Positions 39,895 through 49,138 of a DNA stretch of 64,000 bases are shown here, in pieces. Made by a program: the position numbers and the translations under genes. The stretch lies in contig NZ_RRCO01000004.1 of NCBI RefSeq assembly GCF_003862475.1, positions 174,962 through 238,961 of the forward strand, in the 5' to 3' direction. Numbering within the stretch: position 1 is the stretch's first letter; every line of letters begins with the position of its first letter. Below the pieces are notes generated by a model. The model ran no database searches. It was not told the DNA's origin and was given only the letters and a program-made list of their open reading frames with translations. Source of the DNA: Lachnoanaerobaculum gingivalis (lineage in GTDB: Bacteria > Bacillota > Clostridia > Lachnospirales > Lachnospiraceae).

Positions 39895-41550
39895 GTGAGT
39901 CTAGAGCAGATTGATGCACAATCACTAAAGAGTGCTTTTATAACAGGAGCAAAAAGCTTAGAAGCAAAAAAAGAATGGATAAATGAACTGAATGTGTTCC
40001 CGGTTCCTGACGGAGATACCGGTACAAATATGACAATGACAATAATGTCGGCGGCAAAGACATTGGCGGCTGAAGAAGGCGATGACATTGCATCTATGTG
40101 TAAGGCAATAGCGCAGGGATCACTGCGTGGTGCCAGAGGAAACTCGGGCGTTATACTTTCACAGCTTTTTAGAGGTGCAGCCAAGATATTAAAGGAATCA
40201 CCTGTTGTAGATGTGTTTGAAATTGCACTTGCATTTGATAAGGCAAGTGAGACCGCATATAAGGCTGTAATGAAGCCGAAAGAGGGTACAATACTTACCG
40301 TTGCAAGAGCAATGGGAGAAAGGGCCCTTGAAATACATGATGAATATGATGATATTATCGCATTTTTGGAAGCTGTATTGGCATATGGTGATGAGACTTT
40401 AAAGAAAACACCTGAGATGTTGCCTGTGCTTAAGAAAGCCGGAGTGGTAGATTCAGGCGGTCAGGGACTTATGGTTATACTTCACGGTATACTTGAAGGT
40501 CTTAAGGGAAATGTTATAGAGCTTGGCGATGTGGTACTTTCAACAAAGTTTGATGGTGGTACAAACGGTGCAGCCAGAGAGGATATTGATACTTCAGATA
40601 TAAAGTTCGGATATTGTACAGAGTTCATTGTAAATTTAAATAAGGAATTTACAGATAAGGATGAAGAGGAGTTTAAAGCATTCCTTACTTCAATAGGTGA
40701 TTCACTTGTATGTGTAGCTGATGATGAGGTGGTTAAGATTCATGTACATACAAATGATCCGGGACTTGCTATTCAAAGAGGATTGACTTTTGGAGAGCTT
40801 ACCAATCTGAAAATCGACAATATGCGTGAAGAGCATAGAGAGAGAGTTATCAAGGGTGTTGATAAAATCCTTGAATCTCAAAAGCAGAAAAAGAAAATGG
40901 GAGTTATAAGCGTAAGTGCAGGAAGCGGCCTTACATCAATTTTTAAAGAAATAGGGGTTGATGTAGTGGTTGAAGGCGGTCAGACTATGAATCCAAGTAC
41001 TGAGGATATCTTGAATGCCGTAGAGAATTTGAACGCTGAAACTATATATATATTACCGAATAATAAAAACATTATCTTGGCGGCTGAGCAGGCGGCTAAA
41101 ATAGTGGAAGACAAGAAGGTTGTAGTAATACCTACAAAGACTATTCCTCAGGGAATAACGGCGATGGTAAGTCTTTCAGAGGACAGAAGCGCTGAGGAAA
41201 ACATTGAAAATGCTACCGAAGAGATTTCAAATGTGAAGTCGGCTCAGATAACCTATGCGGTAAGAAATACCACTATCGACGATGTTGAAATACATGAAAA
41301 TGATGTTATGGCATTGGGAGACAATGGCATAATAGGAGTAGATAAGAGTATTGATTCAGCTGTAGATAAGGCACTTGCCAATATGATTGATGATTCAAGT
41401 GAATTGGTATGCCTTTACTATGGTGAAGAGGTAAGTGAAGAGGATGCTACCAAGTTATGTGATGGATTGGTTGGCAAATACGAGAATGTAGAGTTTGAAT
41501 TACATTTTGGAGGACAGCCTGTTTACTACTATTTCATATCTGTAGAATAA
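39895..41550 (+). CDS. fakA: DAK-domain kinase, fatty acid kinase FakA-like
   Basis: A 551-residue protein with an N-terminal DhaL ATP-binding domain (FPVPDGDTGTNM, residues 35-46, with the Mg2+-binding aspartates), a middle domain, and a C-terminal DegV-like part. FakA phosphorylates fatty acids bound to FakB carriers for incorporation into phospholipids. No FakB is in the window. GTG start at 39,895 after AAGGAGG. Upstream of recG, the usual Clostridia order. Confidence 0.9.
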   Translation: MSLEQIDAQSLKSAFITGAKSLEAKKEWINELNVFPVPDGDTGTNMTMTIMSAAKTLAAEEGDDIASMCKAIAQGSLRGARGNSGVILSQLFRGAAKILKESPVVDVFEIALAFDKASETAYKAVMKPKEGTILTVARAMGERALEIHDEYDDIIAFLEAVLAYGDETLKKTPEMLPVLKKAGVVDSGGQGLMVILHGILEGLKGNVIELGDVVLSTKFDGGTNGAAREDIDTSDIKFGYCTEFIVNLNKEFTDKDEEEFKAFLTSIGDSLVCVADDEVVKIHVHTNDPGLAIQRGLTFGELTNLKIDNMREEHRERVIKGVDKILESQKQKKKMGVISVSAGSGLTSIFKEIGVDVVVEGGQTMNPSTEDILNAVENLNAETIYILPNNKNIILAAEQAAKIVEDKKVVVIPTKTIPQGITAMVSLSEDRSAEENIENATEEISNVKSAQITYAVRNTTIDDVEIHENDVMALGDNGIIGVDKSIDSAVDKALANMIDDSSELVCLYYGEEVSEEDATKLCDGLVGKYENVEFELHFGGQPVYYYFISVE

Positions 41551-41559
41551 GATTTTTAA

Positions 41560-41599
41560 TAACTAGGTCTGTCAAATATATGATTTGGCGACCTAGTTA
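41560..41599 (+). other. Long perfect hairpin between fakA and recG
   Basis: TAACTAGGTC (41,560-41,569) pairs perfectly with GACCTAGTTA (41,590-41,599), and the interior GTCAAAT/ATTTGGC extends the stem around ATATG. No T-run follows. Could be an RNA processing or stabilising element within the operon; on the minus strand it has a weak T-rich tail. Confidence 0.55.
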
Positions 41600-41620
41600 A
41601 AACTTTGTAGGGAGGTCGGC

Positions 41621-43672
41621 TTGATAGATTTATCTGTAAAAAATATAAAGGGTGTAGGAGCAAAAACAGCAGAATATTTGGAAAAGCTTGATATAAAGAC
41701 TGTCAAAGATCTTTTAAAACATTATCCGATAAGATATTTGGAATACAAAGCTCCTACAAAAATTTCCGAAGTAAACAAGGATGAAGAAGTAGTTATAAAG
41801 GCTACAATCACAAAAAACATATCGCTTACCGGTCCGAACAGAAAAATTGCGGCAACAAAGATTACAGACTATATAGATTTAATAGATGTGATATGGTACA
41901 ACTCATCATACTTGAGAGCAACTCTAAAGCAGGGGGAGAGCTATATTTTTGTAGGAAAATTCTCAAGAAGAAGCAAGAATACGCTTGAGCATCCTACAGT
42001 TTATACCATAGATGAATATGAAAAGAAGATAGGTAGTTTTAAGCCTGTATACGCGCTTACGGCAGGTATAAATAATAATGCAATGGAGAAGCTGATAAAA
42101 TCAGCTTTTGAATATACAGATGATAAGGATTTTGAAGAATACTTACCTGAGAGCATACGTAAAGAGTTTTCCTTGAAAGACAGAAATAAAGCAATAAGAA
42201 ATATTCATGATCCTATAAGTAAGTCAAGTCTTTTTGAATCTAAAAAAAGGCTGGCATTTGATGATTTCTTTAGATTCTTATATGGAATGAAACTTTTGAA
42301 AAATAAAAGGCTAAGAGTGAAGTCAAAAAATATAGTATCAAAAGAAATTAAGTATTTGGAAGAAATAAAGTCCACACTGCCGTTTAAGCTTACCGATTCA
42401 CAAAATAATGTGATAGAGGAGATTTTAAACGATATGTCAAGCGGTGTGGTTACAAATAGATTGATACAGGGAGATGTAGGCTCGGGAAAGACGGTAGTAG
42501 CTTTGATATGCCTATATATGGCTGTAAAATCCGGATTTCAAGGTGTTGTTATGGTGCCTACTGAGGTTTTGGCAAAACAGCATTTTAAATCCATGTCAGA
42601 GACCTTGGGGAAATTAAAGAATCCGCCTAAGATCGGTATTCTCACAGGTTCTATGACTAAAAAAGAACATTTGGCAGTCTATGAAAAGATGGAAGCCGGT
42701 GAGATAGATATTGTAGTCGGTACACATGCTCTGCTTGTGGAAGATGTAAAATTTAAAAATCTTGGACTGGTAGTGACCGATGAGCAGCATCGCTTCGGGG
42801 TAAGGCAGAGAACAACTCTTTCAGATAAGGGAGAGGATGTTCATGTACTTGTAATGTCGGCTACACCGATACCGAGAACTCTTGCAATTATACTTTACGG
42901 AGATCTGGATATTTCAACCATAGAAACAAAACCTGTGGGAAGGTTGCCCATAAAGAACGCTGTTATAACGGAAAATGACAGGGAAAAAGCTTACAGGCAT
43001 ATATCACTTGAAATAGGTAAAGGACATCAGGCTTATATAATATGCCCTATGGTTGAAGAGAGTGAGAACATCGAGGCGGAGAATGTAATAGAGTACAGTA
43101 AGAAAATAGAAGATAAATTTTCACAAAATTGTAAGATAGAAGTATTACATGGGAGACTGCAACAGAAAGAAAAAGATGATATAATGTCTCGGTATATAAA
43201 TAAAGAGATAGATATTTTAGTTTCTACAACTGTAATCGAAGTCGGTGTGGATGTGCCTAATGCAACAGTTATTATGATTGAAAATGCTGAAAGGTTCGGA
43301 CTTGCGACACTACATCAGCTTCGAGGCAGAGTCGGAAGAAGCGAATTGCAATCATATGCCATATTTGTCAGAACTTCAAATTCAAATATTGCAAAAAAGA
43401 GACTGGAAATTATAGGAAATTCTAATGACGGATTTTATATTGCATCAAGGGATCTTGTTTTAAGGGGCCCGGGAGAGCTTTTCGGTCTTGCACAAAGCGG
43501 AGAACTTGATTTTGGAATTGCGGATATATACAATGATAATGATATATTTGAAATGGCAAAAAATGCTGTAGATATGGTGCAAAGCGAGAATATAGGGGAA
43601 GAAGAAAGTAAAAAGCTTGAAGAAAGAATAAATAACTACATGGATTTACATTATAAAAAGTTAGCACTTTAA
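41621..43672 (+). CDS. recG: ATP-dependent DNA helicase RecG
   Basis: A 683-residue branch-migration helicase that remodels stalled forks and recombination intermediates. N-terminal wedge (OB) domain ([20 protein letters not shown]), Walker A GDVGSGKT (284-291), DEQH box, SATPIPRTL motif III, and [13 protein letters not shown] motif VI are present. TTG start at 41,621, preceded by GGGAGG. Length normal. Confidence 0.95.
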   Translation: MIDLSVKNIKGVGAKTAEYLEKLDIKTVKDLLKHYPIRYLEYKAPTKISEVNKDEEVVIKATITKNISLTGPNRKIAATKITDYIDLIDVIWYNSSYLRATLKQGESYIFVGKFSRRSKNTLEHPTVYTIDEYEKKIGSFKPVYALTAGINNNAMEKLIKSAFEYTDDKDFEEYLPESIRKEFSLKDRNKAIRNIHDPISKSSLFESKKRLAFDDFFRFLYGMKLLKNKRLRVKSKNIVSKEIKYLEEIKSTLPFKLTDSQNNVIEEILNDMSSGVVTNRLIQGDVGSGKTVVALICLYMAVKSGFQGVVMVPTEVLAKQHFKSMSETLGKLKNPPKIGILTGSMTKKEHLAVYEKMEAGEIDIVVGTHALLVEDVKFKNLGLVVTDEQHRFGVRQRTTLSDKGEDVHVLVMSATPIPRTLAIILYGDLDISTIETKPVGRLPIKNAVITENDREKAYRHISLEIGKGHQAYIICPMVEESENIEAENVIEYSKKIEDKFSQNCKIEVLHGRLQQKEKDDIMSRYINKEIDILVSTTVIEVGVDVPNATVIMIENAERFGLATLHQLRGRVGRSELQSYAIFVRTSNSNIAKKRLEIIGNSNDGFYIASRDLVLRGPGELFGLAQSGELDFGIADIYNDNDIFEMAKNAVDMVQSENIGEEESKKLEERINNYMDLHYKKLAL

Positions 43673-43682
43673 TAGGAGTAGT

Positions 43683-45242
43683 ATGGCTGAGAATAAAAAA
43701 GAACCAAGAAAAAGAGGTAAAAAAGAGAAGAAGGGAAATAAGTTTGCACTTGGTGTGGCGGTGCTTGGAATTGTATTTGTAGTGGGGTGCTATACTGTAA
43801 AAGCAAACACCTACAGAACAAAATTTTTCCCACATACAATAATAAACGGTATAGATGCTTCAGAGAAAACTGTTGATGAAGTCAGACAGGTTATGTCTAA
43901 GCAGATAGATAATTTTGAGAGTAAAATAAGATCAAGAGATAATAATGATGAGATAATAAAGGGCAGTGATGTTGGTCTTGCCTTTGTTGAGGACTCTTCA
44001 CTTGAGGATTTATTACATCAGCAAAACAGTATGGCATGGATCGCAAATATGAGCGGTGAAAAGAACTTGAAAATAAAATCCTCATTTACTGTGGATGATA
44101 ACAAGTTTGAGGATACAGTTTCAAAGCTTAGAGCGTTTGACGAGTCCAAATTTGTTGCACCTGTAGATGCGAAAATTTCAGATTTTGTTCAGGGTTCGGG
44201 ATACTCCATTATACCTGAAGTCGAGGGAAATACACTTGATGTAAAGAAGGCAAAAGAGTATATAAAGAGTCAGCTCATTGTTTTAAACAATGATATAAAT
44301 CTTGATTATGAAGAAAATGACTTGTATGAAAAGCCTGCAAAAAGATCGGACGATCCTACACTTAATCTTGCACTTACAAATTTGAATAAGTATATATCTG
44401 CCAGAATCTCATATGATAAGCTGAATGTTTTGAACGGTGATACTATACATAAATGGTTAACTGTAAACAGTGACGGATCTGTAAATATATCGGATGAGGG
44501 TGTTGAATCATTTGTAAAGACAATTTCAAATGCTTATAACACTATAGGTAAGCCGAAAACATTGAAGACATCTTACGGTCCTACCGTAACAATATCAGGA
44601 GGCTCATATGGATGGAAAGTTGATACCGAAAAGGAAAAAGCAACTATAAAATCTCTTATTGAGGCAGGTGAGACCACAAAGAGAGAACCGGAATTCTCAA
44701 GAAAAGCGGCTTCACATGGTGAGAATGATTACGGTAATTCATATGTTGAAGTAAATCTTACCACTCAGCATATGTTTGTGATAAAGAACGGTTCAAAGGT
44801 ACTTGAGAGTGATTTTGTATCGGGTAATGTTGCAAAGAGCTGGACTACACCTCCCGGTGCATTCCCTCTTACTTATAAGACCAGAAATGCAACTTTAAAG
44901 GGTGAAGGATATTCAACTCCGGTTGATTACTGGATGCCTTTTAACGGAGGTATAGGTTTTCATGATGCACCATGGAGATCCGCTTTCGGAGGTCAAATAT
45001 ACAGGACTTCAGGTTCACACGGTTGCGTAAACCTTCCGCCTGCAATAGCAAAGCAATTATACGATTATGTTGACACAGGTTTTCCTGTACTTTGCTACAA
45101 TTTGGCACCTACTGCCGTAACACCTGAACCTACAGAGTCTTCATCTTCAAGTGAGAGCAGTGCGACAGAGGCGACTGTAGAGCCGATAGGTGACACTACA
45201 CAGGCAGGAGAAATCAAATCCGCAGTTGAAATAGGACAGTAA
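43683..45242 (+). CDS. L,D-transpeptidase (YkuD) with PG-binding_4 domains
   Basis: A 519-residue cell wall enzyme anchored by one N-terminal membrane helix (about 21-38) after a very basic cytoplasmic tail. The middle has repeated PG_binding_4-type domains. The C-terminal YkuD domain has the catalytic motif SGSHGCVNLP with C448 and upstream HDAPWRS. It makes 3-3 peptidoglycan cross-links or attaches proteins outside the membrane. The last 35 residues are a Ser/Thr/Glu-rich tail. ATG 43,683, ten bases after recG. Confidence 0.93.
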   Translation: MAENKKEPRKRGKKEKKGNKFALGVAVLGIVFVVGCYTVKANTYRTKFFPHTIINGIDASEKTVDEVRQVMSKQIDNFESKIRSRDNNDEIIKGSDVGLAFVEDSSLEDLLHQQNSMAWIANMSGEKNLKIKSSFTVDDNKFEDTVSKLRAFDESKFVAPVDAKISDFVQGSGYSIIPEVEGNTLDVKKAKEYIKSQLIVLNNDINLDYEENDLYEKPAKRSDDPTLNLALTNLNKYISARISYDKLNVLNGDTIHKWLTVNSDGSVNISDEGVESFVKTISNAYNTIGKPKTLKTSYGPTVTISGGSYGWKVDTEKEKATIKSLIEAGETTKREPEFSRKAASHGENDYGNSYVEVNLTTQHMFVIKNGSKVLESDFVSGNVAKSWTTPPGAFPLTYKTRNATLKGEGYSTPVDYWMPFNGGIGFHDAPWRSAFGGQIYRTSGSHGCVNLPPAIAKQLYDYVDTGFPVLCYNLAPTAVTPEPTESSSSSESSATEATVEPIGDTTQAGEIKSAVEIGQ

Positions 45243-45245
45243 CAG

Positions 45246-45800
45246 ATGAGAGTGATTTCCGGAACTGCAAGAAGTCTTATTTTAAAAACTCCTAAGGGTA
45301 CTTCCACAAGGCCTACTACAGATAAGATAAAAGAAACATTATTTAATATGATTTCAAATGAACTCTATAACGCCACCTTCCTTGACTTATTTGCTGGAAG
45401 TGGAGGGATAGGTATTGAGGCATTAAGTAGGGGCGCAAAGGAAGCATATTTTTGTGATATAGACAGAGAGGCTATAAGGTGCATAAGAGAAAATCTTGAG
45501 CACACAAAGCTGATAGATAAAGCAACCATACTGAAGGGAAGCTTTGAAGCAAATTTAGAAAAGATAAAAACACATGGAAAGAAATTTGATATTGTTTTTA
45601 TCGATCCGCCATATCAAAAGGGATTTGAGGATAAATGTTTAGATATTTTAATAAATTCCACATTGATTGATGAGCATACATTGGTTATAATTGAAGAAGA
45701 ATTTAAGACTGATACCACACATTTATCAAAGGATTGGTATATAGATAAGGTCAAAGAGTATAAGTCTAATAAACATATTTTTATGCATAAGCGAGGGTGA
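45246..45800 (+). CDS. rsmD: 16S rRNA (guanine966-N2)-methyltransferase RsmD
   Basis: A 184-residue methyltransferase acting on G966 of 16S rRNA during 30S assembly. Motif [19 protein letters not shown] and catalytic motif [11 protein letters not shown] are clear. The N-terminus [10 protein letters not shown] is typical. Directly upstream of coaD, a conserved pair in bacteria. Confidence 0.95.
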   Translation: MRVISGTARSLILKTPKGTSTRPTTDKIKETLFNMISNELYNATFLDLFAGSGGIGIEALSRGAKEAYFCDIDREAIRCIRENLEHTKLIDKATILKGSFEANLEKIKTHGKKFDIVFIDPPYQKGFEDKCLDILINSTLIDEHTLVIIEEEFKTDTTHLSKDWYIDKVKEYKSNKHIFMHKRG

Positions 45801-45802
45801 CT

Positions 45803-46306
45803 ATGGCTAAAGCTATTTATCCGGGAAGTTTTGATCCTATTACTAACGGACATATTGATATTATTGAAAGAGCATCAAAGATGTTTGACAAGCTTATTGT
45901 AGGAGTACTTATCAATAACACCAAAGATCCTCTTTTTACACCTGTTGAAAGAGTGGACATGATAAAAAGTGTAGTGGGACATTTGACAAATGTGGAAGTT
46001 TTAGAATTTGCAGGATTGTTGGTGGATTTTGCACATGAGCAAAATTGTAATATATTGGTTAGAGGACTCAGAGTAATAACAGATTTTGAATATGAATTAC
46101 AATTGGCTCAGACAAATAAAATAATTGCACCGAATCTGGAAACGGTTTTTCTTAGTTCAAGCTTGAAATACTCATATTTGAGTTCAAGTATTGTTAAGGA
46201 AATTGCGGTATATAATGGAGATATCAGTCATTTTGTAAGAGATCATATCAGAGAAAAGGTAACGAAAAGACTGATTGAAAAAGGTTTGAGGAGAGATCAT
46301 GAGTAG
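45803..46306 (+). CDS. coaD: Phosphopantetheine adenylyltransferase
   Basis: A 167-residue CoA biosynthesis enzyme (4'-phosphopantetheine + ATP to dephospho-CoA). The nucleotidyltransferase signature [15 protein letters not shown] is at the N-terminus, with [19 protein letters not shown] and the SSxVK region (SSSIVKEI) downstream. Start ATG 45,803, six bases after GAGG; an in-frame GTG at 45,797 is an alternative. Confidence 0.96.
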   Translation: MAKAIYPGSFDPITNGHIDIIERASKMFDKLIVGVLINNTKDPLFTPVERVDMIKSVVGHLTNVEVLEFAGLLVDFAHEQNCNILVRGLRVITDFEYELQLAQTNKIIAPNLETVFLSSSLKYSYLSSSIVKEIAVYNGDISHFVRDHIREKVTKRLIEKGLRRDHE

Positions 46307-46964
46307 AATTGAACAGGTGATAACTGAGATAGAAGAGTTTGTGGAGAGGTGTAAAACCGTTGCACTGTCCAATTCAATAATAAAGGTAAATAAAGAAGAA
46401 TTTATAGCATTATTGAACGAGTTGAGACAGGAGATACCTGAGGAGGTCACACAGTCACAAAAAGTTATAAGCAATAAGGACAGCATTTTAACAGATGCAA
46501 AAAACAGGGCTGAGAAGCTTATACTTGATGCAAATATTCAAAGAAATTCAATAAGGGATGAGGCAAAGAGAAAGGCTGATGCAATTGTTCTGAGTGCAAG
46601 AAAAGAGTCGGATGCTATAATGAATGAGGCAAACAAGTTAAAGTCACAACTTGTAAATGAAAATCAAATTATGCAGACTGCATATGCGGAATCCGATAAA
46701 ATATTGGAATATGCAAGAATGGAAGCCAACAATATTGTATATGACGCAAGAAATGAGGCCAACAGTGTCAGACAGGCGGCTATATCTTATACCGATGAGT
46801 TGCTTCAAAGTCTTCAGGGAATAATCTCCGGGACAATGGTAGAGAGTCAGAACAGATTCAATCAATATTTGAGTTCATTGCAATTTTATACAGGAGAGAT
46901 CGATAAGAACAGACAGGAACTTGCAACCAGTATTGTTCCGGCAGATCAGAATACACAGGAATAA
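46299..46964 (+). CDS. Coiled-coil protein (DivIVA/ATPase-subunit-like)
   Basis: A 221-residue, almost wholly helical coiled-coil protein with a long run of A/E/K/R heptads ([20 protein letters not shown] to [13 protein letters not shown]). No enzyme motif. Homologues next to coaD in Lachnospiraceae are often named ATPase or DivIVA-like without evidence. A role in septum or cell-pole organisation is plausible. Overlaps coaD by eight bases; ends at a strong terminator. Confidence 0.75.
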   Translation: MSRIEQVITEIEEFVERCKTVALSNSIIKVNKEEFIALLNELRQEIPEEVTQSQKVISNKDSILTDAKNRAEKLILDANIQRNSIRDEAKRKADAIVLSARKESDAIMNEANKLKSQLVNENQIMQTAYAESDKILEYARMEANNIVYDARNEANSVRQAAISYTDELLQSLQGIISGTMVESQNRFNQYLSSLQFYTGEIDKNRQELATSIVPADQNTQE

Positions 46965-46969
46965 TTATG

Positions 46970-46998
46970 GGGCTGTTGCTTGCAACAAGCCCTTTTTT
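46970..46998 (+). terminator. Terminator of the coaD operon
   Basis: GGGCT-GTTGC (46,970-46,979), TT, GCAAC-A-AGCCC (46,982-46,992) and six T. Strong intrinsic terminator. Confidence 0.88.
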
Positions 46999-47030
46999 GC
47001 GTAATAAGATTGATTTAGATTGAGGTATAT

Positions 47031-48437
47031 ATGATACAGGAAAAGGATTTACCGAGGTCCTATGTAGATGCCATGAAGGAGCTTTTAGAAGAAGATTATG
47101 ATGCATATATCAAATCTTTGGATGAGAAACCCTATGTAGGTATCAGAACAAATTTACTGAAACTTGAGCCGGAAAAACTCAAAGAAATTCTTGACAGAGA
47201 TTTTAAAGAGATTCCATGGGTCAAAGAGGGATTTTACTTTGAAGAAGAAAGGGGGGTATTAACAACACCTTCTTTAAGTAATATTGAAAAAATAAAGAGC
47301 ATATCTAAAAATCCGTATTATTTTGCAGGGCTTTATTATATACAGGAACCTTCAGCTATGACACCTGCAATGGTGGCAGGTATAAAACCAGGTGATAAGG
47401 TGCTTGATCTTTGTGCCGCTCCGGGAGGAAAGTCTACACAGGCCGCATCATATCTTCAAGGTGAAGGATTATTGGTATCAAATGATTTTTCGGCTTCCAG
47501 AGTAAAAGCGCTTCAAAAGAATATTGAGGTAAGTGGAATTGACAATGTTTTGATAACAAATGAAGATCCTAAGAATCTTTCAAAGGTATATATCGAGTAT
47601 TTCGACAAGATAATAGTGGATGCACCATGTTCGGGTGAGGGTATGTTCAGGCGTGACAGTGCTGTTTTTAGGGCATATCTTGGAAGAGGTCCGGAGTTTT
47701 TTACAGGATTACAGGTGAGTATACTGAATGAGGCGGCAAAGATGTTAAGGCCGGGTGGAACTTTGGTATATTCCACATGTACATATTCTAAAGTAGAAGA
47801 TGAGGGAAGCTTATCTGAATTTTTAGAAAATCATCCTGACTTTAAGATAGATAAAATAAAGCCGGATTTCGGATTTGAAGAGTCTAAAATTTTACCGGGT
47901 ACTATAAGACTTTTCCCACATAAGATAAAGGGAGAAGGACATTTTGTAGCGAGGCTGAAAAAGGATGAGAGAGCTCTTGAAAAAGATAAAAATAAAACAA
48001 AAGATAAAAAGAAAAGAAAATCACCTAAGCTTCCGGAAGAGTTACTTGAGTTTCTCGGGAAAATAAAAAGGGACTGGGATTATGAGAGGATCTTTATAAA
48101 TAAGGATTATGCATACTATCTTCCAAAGGATGCTTTGATAGATAAGAGCTTACACTATATAAGAACCGGATTACTGCTTGGTGAGATAAAAAAGAACAGA
48201 TTTGAGCCTTTTCAGGCATTGGCGATGAATATAAAGTTTGATGAATGGGAAAATCCTTTAAACTTAAGTGCCACTGACGAAAGAGTAATAAAGTATTTAA
48301 AGGGTGAAACCATAGAAGCGGATGACGAATACATGGGAATCAGACTTGTATGTGTAGACGGATTTTCTCTCGGATTTGTAAAGCAGAATAAAAAGAGCTG
48401 TAAAAATAAGTATTATCAAGGTTGGAGATGGATGTAA
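47031..48437 (+). CDS. 16S rRNA (cytosine-C5) methyltransferase, RsmF/NOP2 family
   Basis: A 468-residue RNA m5C methyltransferase. SAM site LDLCAAPGGKS, catalytic-cysteine motif DAPCSGEGMFRRD and second cysteine motif YSTCTYS are intact. The C-terminal third (RsmF-type PUA-like region, preceded by a lysine-rich linker) is present. First gene of a tightly packed operon; its stop overlaps the next start (TAATG). Confidence 0.92.
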   Translation: MIQEKDLPRSYVDAMKELLEEDYDAYIKSLDEKPYVGIRTNLLKLEPEKLKEILDRDFKEIPWVKEGFYFEEERGVLTTPSLSNIEKIKSISKNPYYFAGLYYIQEPSAMTPAMVAGIKPGDKVLDLCAAPGGKSTQAASYLQGEGLLVSNDFSASRVKALQKNIEVSGIDNVLITNEDPKNLSKVYIEYFDKIIVDAPCSGEGMFRRDSAVFRAYLGRGPEFFTGLQVSILNEAAKMLRPGGTLVYSTCTYSKVEDEGSLSEFLENHPDFKIDKIKPDFGFEESKILPGTIRLFPHKIKGEGHFVARLKKDERALEKDKNKTKDKKKRKSPKLPEELLEFLGKIKRDWDYERIFINKDYAYYLPKDALIDKSLHYIRTGLLLGEIKKNRFEPFQALAMNIKFDEWENPLNLSATDERVIKYLKGETIEADDEYMGIRLVCVDGFSLGFVKQNKKSCKNKYYQGWRWM

Positions 48438-49138
48438 TGATTGTCAGAGTTGATAAAATCCTTTCAGAGCTCGGTTTTGGAAGCCGTCAGGAAATAAAAA
48501 AATATGTAAAAGCCGGTAAGATAAGGATAAATGACAATATAGTAAAAAAGCCTGAGGAAAAACTGAACAGTGAAAAAGATAAATTATACTTTGAAGGCAA
48601 AGAGGTGGAGGTAGAGGAGTTTGAAACATTTATCCTCTATAAGCCTGCAGGATATGTATGTGCAACTAAAGATAATGTACATAAAACCGTTATGGAGCTT
48701 ATAGATTCAAAAAGAAAAAATGTTGTACCTGTAGGAAGACTGGATTTGGATACTGAAGGTATTTTAATACTTACAAATGACGGCAGTTTAAATCACAGAC
48801 TTGTTTCACCTTCATCACATGTGGATAAGACATATTATGCGGTATTTGAAGGCAAACTTAATGAAAATGCTGTAGAGATGACAAAAAACGGGCTGGACAT
48901 AGGAGAAGGTGAAGTATCTAAAACAGCAAAGCTTGAAATTATATCTGATAATGAAATATTGCTTACAATACATGAGGGTAAATTTCACCAGGTAAAGAGA
49001 ATGGTAAAAGCTTTAGGAGGGGAGGTGACTTATTTAAAAAGAGTTGCCTTTGGAGGACTCAGACTTGACGATTTGAAACTAAACAAAGGGGAAAGCAGAA
49101 AAATAACAGAGATTGAGATGGAGATGCTGAAGGGATGA
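48437..49138 (+). CDS. 16S rRNA pseudouridine synthase RsuA-like
   Basis: A 233-residue pseudouridine synthase: N-terminal S4 RNA-binding domain (RVDKILSELGFGSRQEIKKY) and catalytic domain with GRLDLDTEGILILTNDG, where the first Asp after RL is the nucleophile. RsuA modifies U516 of 16S rRNA. Start ATG 48,437 overlaps the preceding stop; the upstream in-frame TTG at 48,422 is less likely. Confidence 0.92.
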   Translation: MIVRVDKILSELGFGSRQEIKKYVKAGKIRINDNIVKKPEEKLNSEKDKLYFEGKEVEVEEFETFILYKPAGYVCATKDNVHKTVMELIDSKRKNVVPVGRLDLDTEGILILTNDGSLNHRLVSPSSHVDKTYYAVFEGKLNENAVEMTKNGLDIGEGEVSKTAKLEIISDNEILLTIHEGKFHQVKRMVKALGGEVTYLKRVAFGGLRLDDLKLNKGESRKITEIEMEMLKG

